From assembly GCA_947451035.1 (NCBI GenBank), contig CANFXR010000014.1, positions 1-44,927 on the forward strand: a stretch of 44,927 nucleotides of DNA, in the 5' to 3' direction. The stretch is from Burkholderiales bacterium. GTDB taxonomy: Bacteria > Pseudomonadota > Gammaproteobacteria > Burkholderiales > Burkholderiaceae_C. Positions 9,403 through 17,858 of the stretch are shown here, piece after piece. Position 1 is the stretch's first letter; each line of letters starts with the position of its first letter. The translations under genes and the position numbers were made by a program. The notes beneath the pieces are model-generated. The model worked only from the letters and a program-made list of their open reading frames with translations. It was not told where the DNA came from and did no database searches.

Positions 9403-10617
9403 ATGCCGAATTTCGACGCGGTGGTCATCGGTGCCGGGGCTGCCGGGCTGCATTGCGCAGCCATCGCCGGCCAGCGCGGTGCGCGCGTGCTGCTCATCGA
9501 CCATGCCGAGCGGGTGGCCGAGAAGATCCGCATTTCGGGCGGCGGGCGCTGCAACTTCACCAACCGCGACACCACGCCCGCACAGTTCGTGTCGGCCAAT
9601 CCCCACTTCTGCCGCTCGGCGCTGGCGCGCTACACGCCGCACGACTTCATCGCGCTGCTGCAGCGCCATCGCATCGCCTTTCACGAAAAGCACAAGGGCC
9701 AGCTTTTTTGCGACGAGTCGAGCGAAGACATCATCCGCATGCTGCTGCGCGAGTGCGACGCGGGCGGCGTGACGCGCTGGCAACCCTGCACGGTGGGCGA
9801 GGTGACGCACGGCGCGAGTGGCTTCGAGATCGGCACCGATCGCGGTCCGGTGCGCGCGGCGCAACTGGTGATCGCCACCGGCGGGCTGTCCATTCCACAG
9901 ATCGGCGCCACCGACTTCGGGCACCGGCTGGCACGCCAGTTCGGCCACAAGATCGTCGAAACACGCCCGGCGCTGGTTCCGCTGACGTTCGATGCCGCCG
10001 CGTGGCAGCCGTTCGTTGCGCTGGCAGGCCTGTCGGTCGAGGCCGTGGTTTCCACTGGCAGTGGCAAGACGCGCGGTGAATTTGCCGAGGACTTGCTGTT
10101 CACCCACCGAGGGCTGAGCGGCCCGGCCGTGCTGCAGATTTCGACCTACTGGCGCCCGGGCACGCCGCTGGATCTGGACCTCGTGCCTCGCCATGATCTG
10201 CACGCCGTGCTGACCTCGGCCAAGCATGACTCTCGGCGCAAACTGAGCAACGAACTCGGCGAGTGGCTGCCCCGGCGACTGTCCGACACCTGGCTCGCCA
10301 CCCACCCTGAGGTGCAGGACCGGTCGATGCCCGAGGTGCGCGACCGCGACCTCGCGACGCTGGCGGCGAGCCTCAAGCACTGGCGCCTCACGCCCAACGG
10401 CACCGAGGGCTACCGCAAGGCCGAGGTCACGTCGGGCGGTGTCGACACCCGCGAACTCAGCTCGATCACGCTCGAAAGCCAACGTGTCGCCGGGCTTCAT
10501 TTCATCGGTGAAGTGGTGGATGTGACCGGCTGGCTGGGCGGCTACAACTTCCAGTGGGCATGGGCCAGTGCAGCTGCTTGTGCACAAAGCGTTGCCAAGC
10601 CCGCAGTCACTGGTTAG
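9403..10617 (+). CDS. HI0933-family NAD(P)/FAD-dependent flavoprotein
   Basis: This 404-residue FAD-dependent protein belongs to the HI0933/YhiN/BaiN-like group (TIGR00275 type), whose biochemical role is largely unknown. The dinucleotide-binding motif is [17 protein letters not shown] at the N-terminus, followed by the conserved [14 protein letters not shown]. The middle has the second nucleotide stretch [11 protein letters not shown], and the C-terminus has [19 protein letters not shown], which closes the FAD site. The ATG at 9403 fits the family start better than one six codons upstream. It follows ppsR by 28 bases, so co-transcription is possible. The stop codon lies inside the -10 box of the rpsU promoter. 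Confidence 0.9.
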   Translation: MPNFDAVVIGAGAAGLHCAAIAGQRGARVLLIDHAERVAEKIRISGGGRCNFTNRDTTPAQFVSANPHFCRSALARYTPHDFIALLQRHRIAFHEKHKGQLFCDESSEDIIRMLLRECDAGGVTRWQPCTVGEVTHGASGFEIGTDRGPVRAAQLVIATGGLSIPQIGATDFGHRLARQFGHKIVETRPALVPLTFDAAAWQPFVALAGLSVEAVVSTGSGKTRGEFAEDLLFTHRGLSGPAVLQISTYWRPGTPLDLDLVPRHDLHAVLTSAKHDSRRKLSNELGEWLPRRLSDTWLATHPEVQDRSMPEVRDRDLATLAASLKHWRLTPNGTEGYRKAEVTSGGVDTRELSSITLESQRVAGLHFIGEVVDVTGWLGGYNFQWAWASAAACAQSVAKPAVTG

Positions 10618-10620
10618 AAT
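10592..10620 (+). promoter_or_regulatory. Sigma-70-type promoter of rpsU
   Basis: A TTGCCA box (10592-10597) and a TAGAAT box (10615-10620) are separated by exactly 17 bases. This is close to the sigma-70 consensus and predicts transcription from about 10627, some 40 bases before the rpsU ATG. The -10 box overlaps the stop codon of the flavoprotein gene. The location in front of a ribosomal protein gene supports the call; it is a sequence prediction only. Confidence 0.7.
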
Positions 10621-10667
10621 CTCGGGCTTCGCGCACTCGGCGCCTTCAATCTGGACTTTTTCGATAC

Positions 10668-10880
10668 ATGACTACGATTCGCGTGAAAGAAAACGAGCCG
10701 TTCGACGTGGCACTGCGTCGCTTCAAGCGCACCATCGAGAAACTCGGCTTGCTGACCGACCTGCGGGCTCGCGAGTTCTACGAAAAGCCAACCGCCGAGC
10801 GCAAGCGCAAGAAGGCTGCGGCCGTCAAGCGTCACTTCAAGCGCGTGCGCAGCATGCAACTGCCCAAGAAGCTGTTCTGA
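10668..10880 (+). CDS. rpsU: 30S ribosomal protein S21
   Basis: The 70-residue basic protein begins [20 protein letters not shown] and ends MQLPKKLF, which matches betaproteobacterial S21 along its whole length. S21 is a late-assembly small-subunit protein near the anti-Shine-Dalgarno end of 16S rRNA. The ATG at 10668 is set by the family. It has its own promoter and is followed 24 bases later by a strong rho-independent terminator, so it is probably transcribed largely as a single gene with some read-through into yqeY. In many relatives rpsU-yqeY continues into dnaG; here it does not. Confidence 0.97.
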   Translation: MTTIRVKENEPFDVALRRFKRTIEKLGLLTDLRAREFYEKPTAERKRKKAAAVKRHFKRVRSMQLPKKLF

Positions 10881-10904
10881 TCAGCTTCTTCGCAGTACCA
10901 AAGG

Positions 10905-10930
10905 GCCCGCTCACCGCGGGCTTTTTTCTT
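10905..10930 (+). terminator. Rho-independent terminator after rpsU
   Basis: The perfect stem GCCCGC (10905-10910) / GCGGGC (10916-10921) with a five-base loop is followed directly by six T residues (10922-10927). It lies between rpsU and yqeY on the plus strand and should end or attenuate the rpsU transcript. Confidence 0.9.
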
Positions 10931-10957
10931 TGCAACCCTTGATCGAGCACGCCGGCC

Positions 10958-11404
10958 ATGACGCTGAAAGACCAAATCACCGAGGACATGAAGACCGCGA
11001 TGCGCGCCAAGGATGCGCCTCGCTTGTTGACGATCCGCGGCTTGCTGGCAGCGTGCAAGCAGCGCGAGGTCGATGAGCGCATCGTGCTCGACGACGCCGC
11101 CGTGGTGGCCATCGTCGACAAGCTGATCAAGCAGCGCAAGGATTCGATCTCGCAGTTCGGCTCGGCGGGTCGCACCGATCTGGTCGACAAGGAAACCGCA
11201 GAGTTGCTGGTGCTTGAAGGCTATTTGCCGCAGCGCCTGAGCGCCGACGAAATCACCGCCGAAGTGCGTGCCATCGTCACCGAGCTGGGCGCCACCGGCC
11301 CCGGCGACATGGGCAAGGTCATGGCGGCCGTCAAGTCCCGCCTGGCCGGCAAGGCCGACATGGGGCTGGTATCCGCCACCGTCAAGCAAGCGCTCGCGGG
11401 TTGA
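10958..11404 (+). CDS. GatB/YqeY domain-containing protein
   Basis: The protein has 148 residues, the usual size for YqeY. It starts MTLKDQITEDMKTAMRAKD and has the helical-bundle tail-domain pattern shared with the C-terminus of GatB, including KDSISQFGSAGR and the C-terminal GPGDMGKVMAAVKSRLAGKAD. The GatB tail binds tRNA, so a role with tRNA is often proposed for YqeY, but its function is not established. It lies 77 bases after rpsU, a conserved neighbourhood in proteobacteria. A gene of another type follows after 23 bases. Confidence 0.92.
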   Translation: MTLKDQITEDMKTAMRAKDAPRLLTIRGLLAACKQREVDERIVLDDAAVVAIVDKLIKQRKDSISQFGSAGRTDLVDKETAELLVLEGYLPQRLSADEITAEVRAIVTELGATGPGDMGKVMAAVKSRLAGKADMGLVSATVKQALAG

Positions 11405-11427
11405 GCCGGCCGATCTCAGGAAACCCC

Positions 11428-11772
11428 ATGAGCCTGCCACCGCTTCGACCCTTGAGCGCCGACGTCAGCGTCGCCCCTCAACTCGACGAATCCGCGATGG
11501 CCGAGTTGGCCCGCGCCGGCTTCAAGAGCGTGATCAACAACCGCCCCGATCACGAGGGCGGACCCGATCAGCCCACGCACGCCTCGATGCAGTCGGCTGC
11601 CATCGCTGCAGGTCTGGCCTACGCTTACCTGCCGGTGAACCCGGCGGTGCAAAGCGCCGATGAGGTGGCGCAGTTCCGTGCACTGGTCGACACCCTGCCC
11701 AAGCCCGTCGTGGCGTTTTGCCGCACCGGCACGCGCTGCGGCAAGCTGTTTCAGGCCGCGCAACTGGCGTGA
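11428..11772 (+). CDS. Beta-lactamase hydrolase-like (BLH/DUF442, TIGR01244-type) protein
   Basis: This small 114-residue protein has the dual-specificity-phosphatase/rhodanese-like fold of the BLH family. The N-terminus LRPLSADVSVAPQLDES and the middle GFKSVINNRPDHEGG are typical. The active-site loop is FCRTGTRCG near residue 101, a Cys-X4-Arg type phosphate- or sulfur-binding loop. Homologues occur alone or fused to metallo-beta-lactamase-fold sulfur dioxygenases, and are thought to act in sulfide or persulfide handling. No such partner is seen here. Its end overlaps or abuts the TRAP small permease gene, so the two may be co-transcribed without a known functional link. Confidence 0.82.
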   Translation: MSLPPLRPLSADVSVAPQLDESAMAELARAGFKSVINNRPDHEGGPDQPTHASMQSAAIAAGLAYAYLPVNPAVQSADEVAQFRALVDTLPKPVVAFCRTGTRCGKLFQAAQLA

Positions 11773-11786
11773 AGTCCTGGCCCGCC

Positions 11787-12374
11787 ATGTTCGGGCTGTC
11801 GCGATGGATCGATCGGCTCAACGATGCCGTCGGACGCTCGGTGGCTTGGCTGGTGCTGGCCGCCGTGTTGATCAGCGCGGGCAATGCGCTCGTGCGCAAG
11901 CTGTCCAACAACAGCTCCAACGCCTTTCTCGAGATCCAGTGGTACCTGTACGCCGCGGTGTTCCTGCTGGCGGCCGGTCGCACCTTGCTGACCCAGGACC
12001 ACGTGCGCATCGATGTCTTGTCGTCACGTTTTTCGGCGCGCACGCAGTCCTGGATCGAGGTGTTCGGGCTGGTGGCGTTCTTGATGCCGTTGGTGACGGT
12101 GGTGATCACGCTGTCGTGGCCGCTGGTGGTGCGCGCCTTTGTCAGCGGCGAAGTCTCGAGCAACGCAGGCGGCCTGGTGCGCTGGCCGGTGATGGCCATG
12201 CTCCCTCTGGGTTTTGCCTTGCTGGGCCTGCAAGGGCTGTCTGAGCTGATCAAGCGCATCGGCCGCCTGACGGGCCGTCTGCCAGCGCCGTCGGGCGGCC
12301 GGGGCAACAACACCGATGTGCCGCCGGCGGCAACAGCGGCGAGTTCGGCGGTCCAACCGGGTCGCATCCCATGA
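11787..12374 (+). CDS. dctQ: TRAP transporter small permease (DctQ family)
   Basis: This is a four-helix membrane protein of about 195 residues. Hydrophobic segments are visible at SVAWLVLAAVLISAGNAL, WYLYAAVFLLAAGRTL, VFGLVAFLMPLVTVVITLSW and MAMLPLGFALLGLQGLSEL. The motif EIQWYLYAAVFLL with a following HVRIDVL is characteristic of DctQ. The C-terminal 30 residues are a Gly/Ala/Pro-rich tail. The start is uncertain: a GTG at 11769, overlapping the stop of the preceding gene, is possible. I prefer the ATG at 11787 just before the conserved LSRWIDRLND. The stop overlaps the dctM start (ATGA). It works with dctM and the dctP product, encoded convergently. Confidence 0.88.
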   Translation: MFGLSRWIDRLNDAVGRSVAWLVLAAVLISAGNALVRKLSNNSSNAFLEIQWYLYAAVFLLAAGRTLLTQDHVRIDVLSSRFSARTQSWIEVFGLVAFLMPLVTVVITLSWPLVVRAFVSGEVSSNAGGLVRWPVMAMLPLGFALLGLQGLSELIKRIGRLTGRLPAPSGGRGNNTDVPPAATAASSAVQPGRIP

Positions 12375-13948
12375 TCGAACTGCTCGCCGCGAACATGGCG
12401 CCCGTGATGTTCGCCTCGCTGGTGGTGTTTCTGCTGGTGGGCTTCCCGGTGGCGTTCTCGCTGGGCGCGTGCGGCTTGTTCTACGCGCTGGTCGGCATCG
12501 AACTGGGGCTGATGCCGGCGTCACTGATGCAGGCGCTGCCGCTGCGCATCTTCGGCATCATGCAGAACGACACGCTGCTGGCGATCCCGTTCTTCACTTT
12601 CATGGGCCTGATCCTCGAGCGCTCGGGCATGGCCGAAGACCTGCTCGACACCATCGGACAGTTGTTCGGCCCGGTGCGTGGCGGTCTGGCCTATGCGGTG
12701 ATCTTCGTGGGTGCGATGCTCGCCGCCACCACCGGTGTGGTCGCCGCGTCGGTCATCTCGATGGGCCTGATCTCGCTGCCCATCATGCTGCGCTACGGCT
12801 ACGACCGCCGCCTGGCCGCAGGCGTCATCGCCGCGTCCGGCACGCTCGCGCAGATCATCCCGCCGTCGCTGGTGCTGATCGTGCTGGCCGATCAGCTCGG
12901 ACAATCGGTGGGCGACCTGTATCAAGGAGCGCTGGTGCCGGCGCTGCTGCTCACCGGCTTGTACGTGGTCTACGTGGCGGTGATCAGCCTGGTTCGCCCG
13001 CAATGGGTGCCGGCGCTGCCGCCCGAGGCGCGCACGTTGGGCAGGCAACGCTCGGGCAGCGGCGTGGCACCGAGCCGCATGGCGCAAGCCCGGCTGGTCT
13101 GGCGAGTCGCGGCGGTGCTGGTGCCGCCGCTGGCGCTGATCTTTCTGGTGCTCGGCACCATCTTCCTGGGCATTGCCACGCCCACCGAAGGCGGTGCGAT
13201 GGGCGCCGTGGGGGCGCTGGTCATCGCCCTGACCAACCGCCGCCTCAGCCTGGCCCTGATGCGTCAGGCCATGGAAAGCACCGTTCGCCTGTCGTGCTTC
13301 GTGATGTTCATCCTGATCGGCTCCACGGTGTTCAGTCTGGCCTTCCAGTCGGTCGATGGGCCCAAGTGGGTCGAGCACCTGCTGATCTCGCTGCCAGGCG
13401 GCGTGCTGGGATTCCTGATCGTGGTCAACCTGCTGATCTTCGGCCTGGCCTTCTTCCTCGATTTTTTCGAGCTCGCCTTCATCGTCGTGCCACTGCTCGC
13501 CCCCGTGGCGACCTCGCTGGGCATAGATCTGGTGTGGTTTGGTGTGTTGCTGGCCGTGAACATGCAGACCTCGTTCATGCACCCGCCGTTTGGCTTTGCG
13601 CTGTTTTACCTGCGCAGCGTGGCCCCCGAAATCGAATACGCCGATCCGGTCACCGGCAAGAAAACAGCACCGGTCACCATCGGCCAGATCTACCGCGGCG
13701 CCATTCCGTTCGTGCTGATCCAGTTGGTGATGGTCGCGCTGATCATCAGCTTCCCGGGCGTGGTGTCCCGAACCCGCGACACGGCATCCGGCATCGATGC
13801 CGATGCGGCCTTGCGACAGATGCAGACCCGCACGGAGGCGGTGGATGCCGCCGAGGCAGCCGCCTCAGATCCAGGCGCCACCGAAGACGACCCGATGAAG
13901 GCGATGCAGCAGTCCATCGAAGCCGACCGGCGCAAGGCCCCGAAGTGA
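12371..13948 (+). CDS. dctM: TRAP transporter large permease (DctM family)
   Basis: This 525-residue multi-spanning inner-membrane protein is the sodium-coupled transport subunit of a TRAP system. DctM signatures include LLAIPFFTFMGLILERSGMAEDLLDTIG, ATTGVVAASVISMGLISLPIML and ASGTLAQIIPPSLVLIVLAD. The later segments include GIATPTEGGAMGAVGALV and TSFMHPPFGFALFYLRSVAP. It resembles the branch annotated as mannitol/chloroaromatic or 2-oxoacid TRAP permeases, but the substrate cannot be assigned from this subunit. The last 70 residues form an unusual acidic, Ala/Asp-rich cytoplasmic tail. Translation is coupled to dctQ by a four-base overlap. The stop is only 16 bases from the stop of convergent dctP. 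Confidence 0.92.
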   Translation: MIELLAANMAPVMFASLVVFLLVGFPVAFSLGACGLFYALVGIELGLMPASLMQALPLRIFGIMQNDTLLAIPFFTFMGLILERSGMAEDLLDTIGQLFGPVRGGLAYAVIFVGAMLAATTGVVAASVISMGLISLPIMLRYGYDRRLAAGVIAASGTLAQIIPPSLVLIVLADQLGQSVGDLYQGALVPALLLTGLYVVYVAVISLVRPQWVPALPPEARTLGRQRSGSGVAPSRMAQARLVWRVAAVLVPPLALIFLVLGTIFLGIATPTEGGAMGAVGALVIALTNRRLSLALMRQAMESTVRLSCFVMFILIGSTVFSLAFQSVDGPKWVEHLLISLPGGVLGFLIVVNLLIFGLAFFLDFFELAFIVVPLLAPVATSLGIDLVWFGVLLAVNMQTSFMHPPFGFALFYLRSVAPEIEYADPVTGKKTAPVTIGQIYRGAIPFVLIQLVMVALIISFPGVVSRTRDTASGIDADAALRQMQTRTEAVDAAEAAASDPGATEDDPMKAMQQSIEADRRKAPK

Positions 13949-13964
13949 TCCGGGGCGCACGCCG

Positions 13965-15047
13965 TCAGATCTTCAGGCTCTGGATGTAGCGGTCGAAACT
14001 CACCTCGGCGAAGCGCGCCCACAGGGTCTGCTCGCGCAGGAACGCGGCGTAGTCTTCGTGCACCTTGCGCCAGTTCGGATTTTTCTCGCTCAGTTCACCG
14101 TAGAGCGCCATGGACTGCTTGTAGGCCTCATCAAGCACGGCCTTCGGAAACGGCAGCACCTTCACGCCTTTGCTGATCAGCGACTTCAACGCAGCCGGAT
14201 TCTTGGCGTCGTAGTTCGCCTGCATGTCCACGTGCGCGTGAGACGCAGCAGCCTCCACGATGGCCTTGTATTCGGGCGTCAAGGCGGCATAGGCCTGCGT
14301 GTTGATGTAGAAATCCATCTCGGCGCTGCCCTCCCACCAGCCGGGATAGTAGTAGTTGGGCGCGACCTTGTAGAGGCCCAATTTCTGGTCGTCGTAAGGG
14401 CCGATCCACTCCGCCGCATCGATGGTGCCTTTTTCCAGCGCCTGATAGACCTCGCCGCCGGCGATGTTCTGGGCCACCCCGCCCATGCGCTCGATCACCC
14501 GACCGGCGAAGCCGCCGATGCGGATCTTCAGGCCCTTCATGTCGGCCAGGGACTTGATTTCCTTGCGGTACCAGCCGCCCATCTGAGCCCCGGTGTTGCC
14601 ACCCGGAAAGCTGATGATGTTGTACTGGGCATAGAACTCGCGCATCAACTTCAGGCCATTGCCGCGGTACATCCACGCCGTGAGCTGCCGCGAATTCATG
14701 CCGAACGGGATGGCCGCGCCGATCGCGAAGGTCTCGTCCTTGCCGAAGAAGTAATACGGCGCCGTGTGCGCCATCTCGACCGTGGCCGCCTGCACGCCGT
14801 CCACCACGCCGAACGCCGGCATCAGTTCGCCGGCCGCGTGCACGCTGATCTGGAAGCGCCCGCCGGTCATCTCGCCGACCTTCCTGGCAAAGGTCTCGGC
14901 ACCGCCGAAGATGGTGTCTAGCGACTTGGGGAAACTCGAGGCCAGGCGCCAGCGCAGGTTGGTCTGCGCATGGACCACCGCTGGGGCCATGCCTGCGGCA
15001 AGAACACCGGCCAAGCCACTGTTTTGGATGAATAGACGACGTTGCAA
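13965..15047 (-). CDS. dctP: TRAP transporter substrate-binding protein (DctP family, TakP-like)
   Basis: This 360-residue periplasmic binding protein captures the solute for the DctQM permease. The N-terminus QRRLFIQNSGLAGVLAAG with cleavage after VVHA is a twin-arginine/Sec-like signal. Mature-protein features are LRWRLASSFPKSLDTI, the Arg-containing ligand loop KGLKIRIGGFAGRVIERMG, GGEVYQALEKGTIDAAEW and YYPGWWEGSAEMDF. These resemble the 2-oxoacid-binding TakP branch, so a keto or hydroxy acid is a reasonable guess. The likely start is a TTG at 15047, giving MQRR as in relatives; no in-frame ATG exists nearby, and another TTG lies nine codons upstream. It follows pmbA by 45 bases and faces dctM. 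Confidence 0.9.
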   Translation of the reverse strand: MQRRLFIQNSGLAGVLAAGMAPAVVHAQTNLRWRLASSFPKSLDTIFGGAETFARKVGEMTGGRFQISVHAAGELMPAFGVVDGVQAATVEMAHTAPYYFFGKDETFAIGAAIPFGMNSRQLTAWMYRGNGLKLMREFYAQYNIISFPGGNTGAQMGGWYRKEIKSLADMKGLKIRIGGFAGRVIERMGGVAQNIAGGEVYQALEKGTIDAAEWIGPYDDQKLGLYKVAPNYYYPGWWEGSAEMDFYINTQAYAALTPEYKAIVEAAASHAHVDMQANYDAKNPAALKSLISKGVKVLPFPKAVLDEAYKQSMALYGELSEKNPNWRKVHEDYAAFLREQTLWARFAEVSFDRYIQSLKI

Positions 15048-15092
15048 GATACAAATTCCATGGTTGTGGCGCAAAAACGCCGAGCGGGGATT

Positions 15093-16490
15093 TCAGCTTC
15101 CGGCTATTTTCATCGAACCGACCAGGACCGAACCTAGGGTCTTGCCGCCCATGGTGTAGGCGTCAGACCCCACCGCCACGATGCCGCGCAGCATGTCCTT
15201 CACGTTGCCGGCGATGGTGATCTCGTGCACCGGGTGCACGATGCGGCCGCGCTCGACCCAAAAGCCTGCCGCGCCGCGCGAGTAGTCGCCGGTCACGTGG
15301 TTGACGCCCTGGCCCATCAGTTCGGTGACGAACAAGCCGCGGTCGAGCTTGCGCAGCATGGCCACTAGGTCGTCTTCGGGCTGCGTGAGGCGGCTGGTCA
15401 GGAACAGGTTGTGCGAGCCACCGGCGTTGCCTGTGGTGCGCATGCCCAGCTTGCGCGCCGAGTAGCTCGACAGGAAGTAGCCCTGCGCCACGCCGGCTTC
15501 CACCACACGACGCGCGCGGCTGACCACGCCTTCGTCGTCGAAAGGTGAACTGCCCTTGCCGCGCCGCAGGTGCGGGTCTTCAGCGATGTCGAGGTGGGCC
15601 GCCATCACCGGCTGGCCCAGGCAATCGAGCAGAAAGCTCGACTTGCGATAAAGCGCCCCGCCACTGGTCGCTTGCACATAAGCGCCCAGCAAGCCGGCGG
15701 CCACGGTCGACTCGAACAGCACCGGCGCCTCGCGGGTCTTGATCTTGCGGGCCTTCAGGCGCGACAAGGCGCGCTCGGCGGCATAGCGACCCACCGCCTC
15801 GGGCTCGGCCAGATCGGCGGCGGCGCGCATCGAGCAGTACCAGGCGTCGCGCTGCATGTCGTCGCCATGGCGACCCGGCAGCGAGGCGATCGGCGCCACC
15901 GACATCGAATGTCGCGAACTGGCGTAACCGCCACGAAAGCCGCGGCTGTTGCCCGCAAAGAAATGCGCCTGCTGGGCCGACACGCCCGCGCCTTCGGAGT
16001 TGGTGATGCGTTTGTCGACCGACAGCGCGGCGTGCTCGCAGCGCATGGCGATCTCGGCAGCGCCGGCTGCATCGATGGCCCAGGGGTGGAACAGGTCCAG
16101 ATCCATCAGGGCCGCATCGCCCAGCGCCAGGTCCTGTTCATCGGCCAGGCCCGCCGCAGGATCGTCGGCGGTGAAGCGGGCGATGTCGTGCGCGGCCCGC
16201 ACGGTCTGCTCGAGCGCCGCCGGCGAAAAATCGGAGGTGCTGGCATTGCCTCGGCGCTGGCCCACGTACACCGACACGCCGATCGACTTGTCGCGGTTGC
16301 GCTCCACGTTTTCGAGGTCGCCCTTGCGCACCGACACCGACAGCCCGACACCTTCGGACACCTCGGCGCTGGCGTCGCTGGCACCGAGCCGCTTGGCCAG
16401 GCGCAGCGCGTCTTCCACCAACTGCTGGAAGCTGGCCCGTGAGTAGGCAAAACCGGTGGTCGGGGTTGACGGCGAAGGCGTACGTGGCAT
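15093..16490 (-). CDS. pmbA: Metalloprotease PmbA (TldE)
   Basis: The 465-residue protein is the TldE/PmbA subunit, which forms a heterodimer with TldD to make an intracellular metallopeptidase. The complex is known for maturation of microcin B17 and degradation of CcdA. Family features are FQQLVEDALRLAKRLGASDAS near the N-terminus, RKGDLENVERNRDKSIGVSVYVGQRRG and GGSHNLFLT. The C-terminus has FVTELMGQGVNHVTGDYSRGAAGFWVE, then HEITIAGNVKDML. PmbA lacks the HEXXXH zinc motif of TldD, and I see none here. The ATG at 16490 (MPRTPSPS) is preferred over a much longer frame that reads back through darP. It is divergent from darP. Confidence 0.94.
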   Translation of the reverse strand: MPRTPSPSTPTTGFAYSRASFQQLVEDALRLAKRLGASDASAEVSEGVGLSVSVRKGDLENVERNRDKSIGVSVYVGQRRGNASTSDFSPAALEQTVRAAHDIARFTADDPAAGLADEQDLALGDAALMDLDLFHPWAIDAAGAAEIAMRCEHAALSVDKRITNSEGAGVSAQQAHFFAGNSRGFRGGYASSRHSMSVAPIASLPGRHGDDMQRDAWYCSMRAAADLAEPEAVGRYAAERALSRLKARKIKTREAPVLFESTVAAGLLGAYVQATSGGALYRKSSFLLDCLGQPVMAAHLDIAEDPHLRRGKGSSPFDDEGVVSRARRVVEAGVAQGYFLSSYSARKLGMRTTGNAGGSHNLFLTSRLTQPEDDLVAMLRKLDRGLFVTELMGQGVNHVTGDYSRGAAGFWVERGRIVHPVHEITIAGNVKDMLRGIVAVGSDAYTMGGKTLGSVLVGSMKIAGS

Positions 16491-16671
16491 GGGTGATCGG
16501 GGGCGGTGAACTGCAGCGGAGGCTGCCGATGAAGGGGGACGGGGCATCGCCGTGCAGACACGCCGGACGGGACCCCGCGCAGGCGTCAGCGCAGCGCTGA
16601 AAACCTCGTGGCTATGATACCCACCGCCTTGTCTGCCGCAGCCGCGGCCCGCGCCTGAGGCCACACCACCG

Positions 16672-17253
16672 ATGCCACCGACCGATACCGAAGATCTGCC
16701 CCCAGCAACCCCCATCCCGGCGTGGTTGACGCGATCGAGCAAGACCCGCCGCAAGAAGGACTCGCACGACCTGCAAGACCTCGGCGAGGCGCTGGTGGCC
16801 ATGCCCGACGGCCGGCTCGTCGACCTGCCGATGGACGAGAGCCTGCTCGATGCGATCCGCCAGTACCGCGTCACGCGCACCCACGAAGGCAAGCGCCGCC
16901 AGATGCAGTACATCGGCAAGCTGATGCGCCGCAACGACCCCGAGCCGCTGCGCGAGGCGGTGGCCTCGATGCAACTCGGCCACGCCAAGGACGCGCTGGC
17001 GCTGCACGATGCCGAACGCTGGCGCGCCGAACTGGTGGCCAGCGACGACGCGCTCACCACCTGGATGGCCGATCACCCGCAAGCCGATGTGCAGCAGTTG
17101 CGCAGCCTGATCCGCGCCGCCCGCAAGGACGCGTCGGTGGCGCCCGAGCAGCGCAGCGGCCGCGCCTTTCGCGACCTGTTCAAGTTCATCCGGCAGCAAG
17201 GCACCGCAGCTGAGCCGGCGCACGCCGACGACAGCGACGACGAGCCGGCATGA
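16672..17253 (+). CDS. darP: Ribosome biogenesis factor DarP (YjgA, DUF615)
   Basis: This 193-residue charged protein is of the YjgA/DarP family, which associates with late 50S precursors and helps shape the peptidyl-transferase centre. The family pattern is visible as SKTRRKKDSHDLQDLGEALV, then RRQMQYIGKLMRRND and, near the C-terminus, RSLIRAARKD with FRDLFKFIR. The first 18 residues and the last 15 are disordered and variable. It is next to pmbA in opposite orientation, a conserved pairing in proteobacteria. The stop overlaps the mogA start by four bases, so the two genes are translationally coupled. Confidence 0.93.
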   Translation: MPPTDTEDLPPATPIPAWLTRSSKTRRKKDSHDLQDLGEALVAMPDGRLVDLPMDESLLDAIRQYRVTRTHEGKRRQMQYIGKLMRRNDPEPLREAVASMQLGHAKDALALHDAERWRAELVASDDALTTWMADHPQADVQQLRSLIRAARKDASVAPEQRSGRAFRDLFKFIRQQGTAAEPAHADDSDDEPA

Positions 17254-17852
17254 GCGGCACCGGCACCACGCTCGACACGGTGCGCATCGGCGTCGTTTCG
17301 GTCAGTGACCGCGCTTCGTCGGGCATCTACGAAGACAAGGGCGTGCCGGCGCTGCAGGACTGGCTGGGTCGTGCGCTGCGCAACCCGGTGATCTGGGAAA
17401 CGCGGTTGATCCCCGATGAGCAGGCCGGCATCAGCGCCGCCCTGTGTGAGCTGGTGGATCAAGCGCACTGCGATCTGGTGCTCACCACCGGCGGCACCGG
17501 ACCGGCGCTGCGAGACCTGACCCCCGAGGCCACGCTGGCGGTGGCGCACAAGGTGATGCCGGGCTTTGGCGAGCAAATGCGCAGCATCAGCCTGAATTTC
17601 GTGCCCACGGCCATCCTGTCGAGACAAGTGGCGGTGGTGCGTGGGCAGGCCTTGATCATCAATCTGCCGGGCCAGCCGAAATCGATCGCCGAAACGCTGC
17701 AAGGCCTGCCGCAGGCCACACCACCCGTGCCGGGCATCTTTGCGGCGGTGCCCTACTGCATCGACCTGATCGGCGGGCCTTACATCGAGACCGACAGCGC
17801 GCTGTGCGCGGCCTTCAGGCCCAAGTCGGCGCTGCGACCCAAGCCGCTTTGA
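17250..17852 (+). CDS. mogA: Molybdopterin adenylyltransferase MogA
   Basis: MogA adenylylates molybdopterin, preparing it for metal insertion by MoeA. The protein has 200 residues with the MoCF-biosynthesis fold. Key stretches are RIGVVSVSDRASSGIYEDKG, the substrate-binding LVLTTGGTGPALRDLTPEAT and the conserved PGFGEQMR. INLPGQPKSIAETL stands near the C-terminus, where NLPG corresponds to the loop that binds the cofactor. It overlaps darP by ATGA and ends six bases from convergent cysE. It completes the later part of the cofactor pathway together with moaA, mobA and moeA at 2-5 kb. Confidence 0.94.
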   Translation: MSGTGTTLDTVRIGVVSVSDRASSGIYEDKGVPALQDWLGRALRNPVIWETRLIPDEQAGISAALCELVDQAHCDLVLTTGGTGPALRDLTPEATLAVAHKVMPGFGEQMRSISLNFVPTAILSRQVAVVRGQALIINLPGQPKSIAETLQGLPQATPPVPGIFAAVPYCIDLIGGPYIETDSALCAAFRPKSALRPKPL

Positions 17853-17858
17853 CCCGAC

